Of a DNA stretch of 64,000 nucleotides, positions 58,579 through 64,000 are shown piece after piece. Where the stretch lies: the NCBI GenBank assembly GCA_902765395.1, contig CACWZP010000013.1:1-64000 (forward strand). The letters run 5' to 3'. Both the position numbers and the translations under genes were made by a program. Within the stretch, counting starts at the first letter, position 1. The number at the start of each line of letters is the position of its first letter. The stretch comes from an uncultured Eubacteriales bacterium. Its GTDB lineage: Bacteria; Bacillota; Clostridia; Christensenellales; Aristaeellaceae. A model generated the notes under the pieces. That model made no database searches. It had not been told where the DNA came from and saw nothing but the letters and a program-made list of their open reading frames with translations.

Positions 58579-60363
58579 TCAGATTCGAATGATCAGGTTG
58601 TTGGTGCTCATCGTGCTCAGATATTGGATGCTGCTGCTCATGCCAAACACCACGCGAATCCCCAGGTTCCGGCTGATGTCCTCCTCATCGTGAAGCACCC
58701 TGTACTGCTCCACCAGGTTGAACGGCCTGCAATCGTCCCGGATCCGCAGGATCAGGTCCCCGTCCCGGACGAGGATTCGCATGTCGATGGCGTGCGGCGC
58801 GCCGTCTGTAAAGCCGTGCTCGACCACATTGACGCCCAGCTCCTCGATGCAGAGCGCGAGATGGTTGGCCTTGCGCCGGTCGATCCCGTTTTCGAGGCAG
58901 AACTCCCCGGCCCGGCGCGACATATCCATGACCTCCGCCAGCGTCGTTGCGGTGATGTTCAGCTCTTTCCCCGGCGCCGCGCTGAATTCAGGGCCCAGCA
59001 GCAGCCGCTTTTCGGAGAACGTGTCGCCCCGCTTCCAGTTGTGAATATACGCCAGCGCCCCGACGAGCATGGCCGAGAGCATCACCGGCGAAGCCAGCCA
59101 CACGCCCCGCCCGCCGAACAGCGCGACCATCAGCCACACCCCCGGAACCACCGCGCCGAGCTCCAGCAGGAAATTGAACAGATTGGCGGCCCGGAGCTTG
59201 CCGGTGCCCATCAGGTAGTAGACGAAGATATAGATCATCAGGCAGAGCGGCACGGTCAGGCCCAGCACCCGCGTGGCCTCCGCCGCGAGGGCCAGGGTTT
59301 CGGAATCGCCCGTCCCAAAGAATATGCCGGCGATGAAGCGGGGAAAGGCCGTCAGCAGGATCGTCGGGATGGCCGCCGTCGCGGCCCCCACGCGCACGGC
59401 CGTCTTCTGCAGCGTGTCCAGCGCCTTGCGATCCTCCTCGCCGTAGTAGATGCTGGACAGCGTCCAAACGGTATCCGCCGCGCCGAGATAGAATACCCAT
59501 ACCAGGGAGCTTATGGAGCGCCGCACGCCAAAGGCGGCGATATAGGCGCTGGCCACGGTCGCGGAGAGGATGTGGTTGATGGCGATTCCCGCGATGACGC
59601 TCGACAGCAGGTCGACCCCGTAGGGCGCGCCGTTGACGAGGATCGCCCCGGCCCTGCTCAACGCCCCGGCCCGCCCGCGCAGGCTGAAGCGGAGCATCCT
59701 GTTTGGGCGGAGGAAATGGGTCGAGAGCACGGCAAAATACACGGTCTGTCCCAGTGCCGTCGCCGCGCCGAGAGCAAACATACTGCCGGGGAAGAACGTG
59801 ATCGCCGCCAGGTCGCCGAGGATATCCGCCGCGGTCATGGCCGCCGTCGCGACAAGGGTGCGCCGGTGATCCGAGTCAATTCCCATGTACTCGGAGAACA
59901 CCTTCGCGGTGTTTTCAAACGGCAGGCCGAGGGTCATTCCCGCCAGATACTGACAGACCAGCGGGCGCAGGTGTTCGTTCGCGCCCCGCGCGCCGAGGAC
60001 GACGGCAATCGGCGAAAGGCCCAGGAGCATCGCGATCCCCACCGCGACGGACAGCTCTGCGGACAGCAGCACCGCGAGGGTGAACACCTGGTTCGCCCCG
60101 TCGATATCGCCCTGGCCCGCCATCCGGGTGTACAGATTGCGGGAGCCGCCCGCGATCACGCCGCCGATCAGATAGCTCGAGACCGCCAGGGGCCAGACCA
60201 GGCTGAAAGCCGCCAGCGCGTCCACGCCGAGCGCCTTTCCGATGACGACGCCGTCCACCAGCGCGCCCACCGCCTGTGTGAAGTTCTTGCCCATATAGGC
60301 AGCCTGCGATCGCACAAACACCTTTTCTATGATCGAACGCTTCTGCCGCCTGAATGTGAACAT
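58579..60363 (-). CDS. MATE-like transporter fused to an anti-sigma/serine-kinase ATPase domain
   Basis: This 594-residue chain has two parts. Residues 1 to about 445 are a 12-helix MATE-type exporter (VGALVDGVVIGKALGVDALA, IAGGSRNLYTRMAGQGDIDG). Residues 460-594 are a RsbW-like HATPase: EFCLENGIDRRKANHLALCI then EELGVNVVEHGF with the N-box Glu/Asn, and LRIRDDCRPFNL with the G1-box Asp. Such ATPases normally bind and phosphorylate anti-sigma partners. I chose the ATG at 60363, since the promoter excludes the longer frame. The ribosome binding site is weak. Confidence 0.9.
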   Translation of the reverse strand: MFTFRRQKRSIIEKVFVRSQAAYMGKNFTQAVGALVDGVVIGKALGVDALAAFSLVWPLAVSSYLIGGVIAGGSRNLYTRMAGQGDIDGANQVFTLAVLLSAELSVAVGIAMLLGLSPIAVVLGARGANEHLRPLVCQYLAGMTLGLPFENTAKVFSEYMGIDSDHRRTLVATAAMTAADILGDLAAITFFPGSMFALGAATALGQTVYFAVLSTHFLRPNRMLRFSLRGRAGALSRAGAILVNGAPYGVDLLSSVIAGIAINHILSATVASAYIAAFGVRRSISSLVWVFYLGAADTVWTLSSIYYGEEDRKALDTLQKTAVRVGAATAAIPTILLTAFPRFIAGIFFGTGDSETLALAAEATRVLGLTVPLCLMIYIFVYYLMGTGKLRAANLFNFLLELGAVVPGVWLMVALFGGRGVWLASPVMLSAMLVGALAYIHNWKRGDTFSEKRLLLGPEFSAAPGKELNITATTLAEVMDMSRRAGEFCLENGIDRRKANHLALCIEELGVNVVEHGFTDGAPHAIDMRILVRDGDLILRIRDDCRPFNLVEQYRVLHDEEDISRNLGIRVVFGMSSSIQYLSTMSTNNLIIRI

Positions 60364-60405
60364 AATGACGCTGAACCACCTTGTCAGTTGTGATTGGATG
60401 CTTTC

Positions 60406-60434
60406 ATTATAATGGATTTTCGGAAGAAACACAA
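60406..60434 (-). promoter_or_regulatory. Promoter of the MATE-ATPase fusion gene
   Basis: TTGTGT (60429-60434) and a perfect TATAAT (60406-60411) are 17 bases apart on the minus strand. The fold-back element begins 11 bases upstream of the -35. Confidence 0.7.
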
Positions 60435-60444
60435 CGGGAATCCC

Positions 60445-60610
60445 ATAGAGTGTGTTTCTAAAGTCGAGGATATGCAGTTTCGAGGGTGTCAGGCTGCATT
60501 TCAAGGCGATTTTTCGAAGGCTTACTGGTTGCAAGCCGAGGAAAAGCAACACAGAAATGCAGCCTGAGACACCGAAAATGCGCGTTCGGGGTTTTAGAAA
60601 CACACTATAG
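60445..60610. mobile_element. 166-bp fold-back (MITE-like) element
   Basis: The ends are inverted copies: ATAGAGTGTGTTTCTAAA (60445-60462) and TTTTAGAAACACACTATAG (60592-60610). The arms stay similar inwards to GGTGTCaGGCTGCATTTC and GAAATGCAGCCTGAGACACC, so the whole forms a hairpin with arms of about 70 bases. It has no coding capacity. This is the shape of a non-autonomous MITE or a palindromic repeat spread by another element. Confidence 0.75.
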
Positions 60611-60712
60611 TTTTCACGCGTCGCGACGCCCCGTCAAAAGCGGTGCGGAACCGCGCCGCGCCCGCCGGTTGGCCCCGGCCTGCGCCCGTAGGGTGGCGCG
60701 GGCATAGAAGAA

Positions 60713-60736
60713 GAGCACCCCGCCTTAGAGGTGCTC
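60713..60736 (-). terminator. Terminator of the SRPBCC-hydrolase operon
   Basis: GAGCACC (60713-60719) pairs with GGTGCTC (60730-60736). On the minus strand TTCTTCTATG follows. It is ten bases after the hydrolase stop. Confidence 0.65.
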
Positions 60737-60745
60737 ATAACCATC

Positions 60746-61531
60746 TCATCCGCGCGCTTCTGCGTTCAAAAACGCAAGCGCCCTCTCCGCAAACGCCGCC
60801 GGGTGCATCATCACGAATTCGCCGTGCATCATGTGCGGGATCCTGACGATCTCCATCTGCGGAAGGTAGCGCGCCGCCCACTTCAGGTCCCGGAACCGGG
60901 AGCCCCATTCATCCGTGCCGACCCAGAACTGGATGCGCGTGTCCAGCTTCGGGGCCGGGTCGGGCACGGCGTAGTTGTTGGCCGACCAGAAGATGTTCCA
61001 GATCGTCCTGTCGCTGAAGCCCTTCAGGTACCGGCGAATCTGCTCGTACTCCTGGCGGGCGTTTTCCGGGTCCCGGGCAAAGCGATCCGGCGGGAACGCC
61101 ATCTCCATGAGCCGCACCGAGGAGCGCGCGATCTTCAGCATCAGGAAGTCCCGCACGCCGATCAGCCTGCAGACCCACTTCGGATAGGTGTACGGGGCCG
61201 TGCCCGCGTCGATGATCGCCCGGCCCACCGGGATATCCTGCGTAACCAGGAAGCGCACCGCCATTCCGCCGCCGAAGCTCAGGCCGTACAGGGCGTCCAG
61301 GCGGCGGATGCCGCGGTCTTTCAACCACTTCGCCGCGTCGTCCACCGTCTTTTCCACGGATATAAAGTCGTTGTGCTCCTCCGGGTCGTGTCCGTCCGGC
61401 GTCACGAGCATGACGTGAAACGCGACGGCCAGCGCCTCCGCCGCCGGGCGGAATTCCTGCCAGGGCTCGCAGCTTCCCTGGAAAAACACGAGTTTGCGCG
61501 GGTGCTCCGTCCCGAATTCCCGTATGACCAT
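60746..61531 (-). CDS. Alpha/beta hydrolase
   Basis: This 261-residue hydrolase shows MVIREFGTEHPRKLVFFQGS at the start, the nucleophile elbow ALYGLSFGGGMAVRFL, the acid in FWVGTDEWGSRF and the His in RIPHMMHGEFVM. It is soluble, with no signal peptide. I chose the ATG at 61531, after GGAGG, rather than a longer frame into the upstream gene. It is the last gene of the operon with the SRPBCC protein and the BAAT-like hydrolase. The substrate is unknown. Confidence 0.85.
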   Translation of the reverse strand: MVIREFGTEHPRKLVFFQGSCEPWQEFRPAAEALAVAFHVMLVTPDGHDPEEHNDFISVEKTVDDAAKWLKDRGIRRLDALYGLSFGGGMAVRFLVTQDIPVGRAIIDAGTAPYTYPKWVCRLIGVRDFLMLKIARSSVRLMEMAFPPDRFARDPENARQEYEQIRRYLKGFSDRTIWNIFWSANNYAVPDPAPKLDTRIQFWVGTDEWGSRFRDLKWAARYLPQMEIVRIPHMMHGEFVMMHPAAFAERALAFLNAEARG

Positions 61532-61542
61532 TCCGATCCTCC

Positions 61543-62409
61543 TCACCAGGTGTGGTTCACCCAGTCCAGCAGCGCCTTCCGCAGCGCCTCCCTGTCCCCC
61601 GCGCATTCCCGAGGGTGGCGGCGTTCGGACTTGAACGCCATCCTGTAGATCCACGGCAGCTTCGTCAGCGCGGCGTGGCTCATGTGCTCGAAGGCCACGT
61701 GCCTGTGCGGCCAGGCGAAGCCGATGTCCGTCAGCTTCCCGTCCATCAGCGTCGCGCTCTCAAAGGACGGCCAGACCTCGTCGTGCTTTGAGGACAGCAT
61801 CAGTATCGGCGCCTGGATGCGCTCGATGGGGATGACCGTCTCCGGCGTCACGTCCTTGTTCCGGTTGAAGGTGATGATATGCATCTCCTTTTCCCGCATG
61901 AACATCTTGACGATATCGAACGTCCGGCTGCGATAGGACGCGAAGGGCAGCTCCACGCCGCGCCAGCTCCAGCAGGACGTGCCCGACGGCGACTTGTTCT
62001 TCCCGCCGCCGGACAGCCCTTCGCTGACGAAATGGGAGGGCACCCGGGCGATCACGCAGGACAGCTCCAGGAACATGGACGCGGCCAGCAGCGCCATCTC
62101 GCTGCCCTTGGAGGTGCCGTCGATGCCGATCCGCCCATAGCCCTGCCGCTTCAGCCAGCCGATGGCCCTCTCCACATACTCTACCGGCACCCGGGACAGT
62201 GCCTTCGGCGTCTGCTTTGTCCTGAACAGCGCCAGCGCCAGGGCAGGGATGCCGTTCTGATGGTAGAATTCCGCCTCCTGCCTCGTGAGCGCCATGCCGC
62301 CGTTGGACCCGGACATGACGATCAGCACCTTGTCCCTGCGACCATCCCCGGGATACAGTATCGCCTCAAAGCCCTCCGCCTGCACGGAAGTGGTCACAAT
62401 CCTGTTCAT
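61543..62409 (-). CDS. BAAT/acyl-thioester hydrolase-like alpha/beta hydrolase
   Basis: This 288-residue enzyme matches the C-terminal catalytic domain of BAAT/acyl-CoA thioesterases. The nucleophile region is RIGIDGTSKGSEMALLAASM, with WSWRGVELPFASYRSR and ILMLSSKHDEVWPSFESATL further on. It resembles the 31.9 kb gene in its closing segment (RRHPRECAGDREALRKALL). It overlaps the SRPBCC gene by four bases. The two paralogues sit in different operons with the same operator. Confidence 0.85.
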   Translation of the reverse strand: MNRIVTTSVQAEGFEAILYPGDGRRDKVLIVMSGSNGGMALTRQEAEFYHQNGIPALALALFRTKQTPKALSRVPVEYVERAIGWLKRQGYGRIGIDGTSKGSEMALLAASMFLELSCVIARVPSHFVSEGLSGGGKNKSPSGTSCWSWRGVELPFASYRSRTFDIVKMFMREKEMHIITFNRNKDVTPETVIPIERIQAPILMLSSKHDEVWPSFESATLMDGKLTDIGFAWPHRHVAFEHMSHAALTKLPWIYRMAFKSERRHPRECAGDREALRKALLDWVNHTW

Positions 62410-62867
62410 TCAGCGCGTCCCCCTGCGTTACCATGGTTTTTCCCCAACAGCCTTATCCACTTTCTCTGGCGATGGGCATAGAACGCCTCGGCCCACAGCC
62501 AGACAAAGGCCGTCTTCCACCCGGCGTGGATCTCCACCCGATCGGTGTACTCCGTGCGACCGTCATCCAGCGGCCTCAGCCGGATGTCGTGGTTCCACGC
62601 GGGGACGTGCTCGTTCCCCTCCCGGCTGCTGACGCCGTCCGGGTCGAACCGGACGATGTGGATCGTGTGCGTGCCGAACGGTATGCAGCCAAACAGCCGC
62701 AAGCGAAAGGCGGACGTGCCGCCGACCTCCCACGTGCATGCACCATCCCCCACCGGCTCGAAGCTGGCGAAAGGTGCGGCGATGGCTTGAAGCGTGCTCA
62801 GCTGCCTGAGCTTCTGGAAGACCGCGTCCCTGTCCGCCGGGAAAACGGAGGTCCTTTGAACGATCAT
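62406..62867 (-). CDS. SRPBCC-family protein
   Basis: This 153-residue protein has the START-like SRPBCC plan: an N-terminal RTSVFPADRDAVFQKLRQLS, the beta-sheet core, and a C-terminal amphipathic helix (FYAHRQRKWIRLLGKNHG). These folds form a deep hydrophobic pocket for lipids, polyketides or aromatic compounds. It is the first full-length gene of the hydrolase operon. A leader-sized coding frame ends one base before its ATG, so translation may be coupled. Confidence 0.82.
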   Translation of the reverse strand: MIVQRTSVFPADRDAVFQKLRQLSTLQAIAAPFASFEPVGDGACTWEVGGTSAFRLRLFGCIPFGTHTIHIVRFDPDGVSSREGNEHVPAWNHDIRLRPLDDGRTEYTDRVEIHAGWKTAFVWLWAEAFYAHRQRKWIRLLGKNHGNAGGRAE

Positions 62868-62868
62868 A

Positions 62869-62937
62869 TCACAGCTTCACCTTCCGGCCGCCACCCATGC
62901 GATGGGCGACGGGGTCCTCTTCTTCGATGCTTCCATA
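62869..62937 (-). CDS. Candidate 22-codon peptide gene ahead of the SRPBCC gene
   Basis: AAGGAGG lies seven bases before an ATG at 62937 that opens MEASKKRTPSPIAWVAAGRV, two more residues and TGA, one base before the SRPBCC start codon. This site is better than the one of the SRPBCC gene itself. It may be a leader that couples translation, or a real small protein. It is too short for homology judgement. Confidence 0.45.
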   Translation of the reverse strand, partial: YGSIEEEDPVAHRMGGGRKVKL

Positions 62938-63018
62938 TGCAATCCTCCTTCAGGCGCGTCGACCGTCGACGCCTCCGGGCTCAGTGAATCCCCGAAAGGC
63001 CGTCTCTGCGCGGCAAAG

Positions 63019-63079
63019 GTTAGATAACATTAATAATCTAATCCCCTCCGTGCGATCTGTCAAGTTAATTTAATATAAC
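63019..63079 (-). promoter_or_regulatory. Promoter of the SRPBCC-hydrolase operon with two GTTAG-type operators
   Basis: A perfect TTGACA (63058-63063) and TAGATT (63035-63040) are 17 bases apart on the minus strand. A GTTAATTTAATATAAC dyad (63064-63079) adjoins the -35. A GTTAGATAACATTAAT dyad (63019-63034) adjoins the -10. The geometry matches the 56.8 kb promoter. Confidence 0.75.
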
Positions 63080-63107
63080 TCGCATGCTTCTGTTTACATA
63101 TCCCTCC

Positions 63108-63154
63108 TTGTAGTCCCGGCAGCATGAGGTATAATTGAATTAGTTATAGCTAAG
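63108..63154 (+). promoter_or_regulatory. Promoter and GTTAG-type operator of the 63.2 kb gene
   Basis: TTGTAG (63108-63113) and a perfect TATAAT (63130-63135) are 16 bases apart. The dyad ATTAGTTATAGCTAAG (63139-63154) begins three bases after the -10. The gene starts at 63177 after GGGAGG. Confidence 0.75.
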
Positions 63155-63176
63155 CGTCATTTGTGGGAGGTTCGCC

Positions 63177-63893
63177 ATGCACGGATATTACGCGTCGAAC
63201 AGGGAAAAGTTCAAAAAGGGAATGCGCAAGCTCCTCGATCCGGTGGTGCCTGAACTGGAGGCGGCCAGCGGGAAGAAGTACGCCGAGGTATCGGAGGAGA
63301 TATGGGATTACTACGATAAAAACCTTCTGGAGCGCTTTCCCTATATCGGCGGCGACAGCGTCAGCGGCACAAAGAACTTGACCGGCGCCTATGTCTTCGT
63401 GGCCATGGGCGAGATACTGAAGCGATACGGCGCGAAGATGGAGGAGATCGGCCGCATCATGATCCTGTCCTACGAGCGCACGACGCTGAAGATGCCCGGC
63501 ATCGCCCGCGCGTTGATGGGCAAGGTCTACAGGAGCCCGAAGCTGTTGAACAAAATGCTTGTGAAAAAGGACGCGAAAAACGCCGCAAACGCGGCGGCAA
63601 ATCCCGGCAGCTTTGAGACGCAGACGCAGATCCCGCCCGAGGCGGGCTACGATTTCAGCTATCACAACCTGGTCTGCCCGCTTTCAGACTTCGCCAGGAA
63701 ATACGGCTACGAAGCATACATGCCCTGGCTGTGCAACCTGGATTACGTGATGTTCGGCACGCTCGGCGCGCCGCTCTTTCGCGAGCACACCTGCTTCGAG
63801 GACGGCGACTACTGCGATTTCAAGCTGAAGCTGGACGCCCAGCCGCTTGCGTACTGGCCGCCCGTGTTCAGGCAGGACAACCCCTATAAATGA
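63177..63893 (+). CDS. L-2-amino-thiazoline-4-carboxylic acid hydrolase-family protein
   Basis: This 238-residue protein resembles the ATC-hydrolase family in its C-terminal half: YHNLVCPLSDFARKYGYEAY, MPWLCNLDYVMFGTLGAPLF and REHTCFEDGDYCDFKL. The N-terminal part (KFKKGMRKLLDPVVPELEAA) is helical. It has fewer Cys than its paralogue at 54.8-55.5 kb. It is divergent from the SRPBCC operon with back-to-back operator-bearing promoters, so the two are probably co-regulated. The substrate is unknown. Confidence 0.82.
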   Translation: MHGYYASNREKFKKGMRKLLDPVVPELEAASGKKYAEVSEEIWDYYDKNLLERFPYIGGDSVSGTKNLTGAYVFVAMGEILKRYGAKMEEIGRIMILSYERTTLKMPGIARALMGKVYRSPKLLNKMLVKKDAKNAANAAANPGSFETQTQIPPEAGYDFSYHNLVCPLSDFARKYGYEAYMPWLCNLDYVMFGTLGAPLFREHTCFEDGDYCDFKLKLDAQPLAYWPPVFRQDNPYK

Positions 63894-63960
63894 GGCGTGC
63901 CCGGATCGAGACCATCGCCTGCGTCTTCGTCGCGCGATGATTTGAGAGGATGTGTGAGAA

Positions 63961-64000
63961 ATGACTGACAGCGCGAAGCAGAAATCGAAATCGTATTTTG
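63961..64000 (+). CDS. Start of a gene cut by the window edge, possibly a TetR-type regulator
   Basis: Thirteen codons (MTDSAKQKSKSYF) follow an AGAGGATG site. A polar, Lys/Ser-rich start leading into an aromatic residue is common in TetR-family proteins, and a regulator would fit beside the GTTAG-type promoters. This is inference from very little sequence. Confidence 0.4.
   Translation, partial: MTDSAKQKSKSYF

Overview
The window reads as a high-GC Bacillota chromosome, most likely a gut or rumen Clostridia of the Christensenellales or Oscillospirales type. This is an inference from gene content: sugar ABC operons with MsmX-like ATPases, AraC regulators, multi-domain cyclic-di-GMP proteins, AGGAGG-type ribosome binding sites, TTGACA/TATAAT promoters and many short signal peptides ending in AxA-E. 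No rRNA, tRNA, CRISPR array, complete insertion sequence or phage was seen. Nearly all of the sequence is protein-coding, and most genes on the left half are on the minus strand.

Region 1 (1-12.3 kb) is a carbohydrate island. A secreted solute-binding protein, two permeases, an AraC regulator, a GH36 alpha-galactosidase, an anchored protein, a YesL/DUF624 protein and, at the left edge, an MsmX-type ATPase together suggest uptake and cleavage of alpha-galactosides. A GH13 neopullulanase-like enzyme and an aldo/keto reductase with a ferredoxin tail follow. Region 2 (12.4-15.6 kb) is a btuFCD-type corrinoid transporter under a clear cobalamin riboswitch with its own promoter, terminator and possible antiterminator. 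Region 3 (15.8-31.8 kb) is rich in signalling and membrane proteins: a diguanylate cyclase, an HTH-receiver regulator with a LytS-type kinase, a calcium-type P-ATPase, a MATE exporter, and a 1315-residue fusion of an amino-acid permease with GGDEF-REC-GGDEF-EAL. A GLUG-repeat secreted protein has a long palindrome overlapping its promoter. Region 4 (31.9-42.2 kb) holds a hydrolase, an M20 peptidase, a relic of two fused genes, an OmpR/EnvZ-type pair next to a Gly/Arg-rich secreted protein, and sbcDC.

Region 5 (42.3-51.9 kb) is a self-contained regulon. An eight-gene, tightly packed minus-strand redox operon has a TetR regulator and a MATE exporter beside it. It encodes two aldo/keto reductases, a flavin reductase, a DUF362 protein, a permease, a carboxymuconolactone decarboxylase-cupin, a secreted flavodoxin and a membrane/SUMF1/flavodoxin chimera. 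Four copies of the 13-bp dyad TGAC-N5-GTCA overlap the -35 box or start region of all three promoters.

Region 6 (52.2-64 kb), together with the hydrolase at 31.9 kb, looks like a second, scattered regulon. Five promoters carry a 16-bp dyad close to GTTAGH-N4-RCTWAC beside or over the -10 and -35 boxes. They drive alpha/beta hydrolases, a BAAT-like acyl hydrolase, an SRPBCC protein, a methyltransferase, a PanE-like reductase and two members of the ATC-hydrolase family. The substrate is unknown. A gene that may encode a TetR-type regulator starts at the right edge. The same region has a MATE transporter fused to an anti-sigma-type ATPase domain, and a 166-bp fold-back element.
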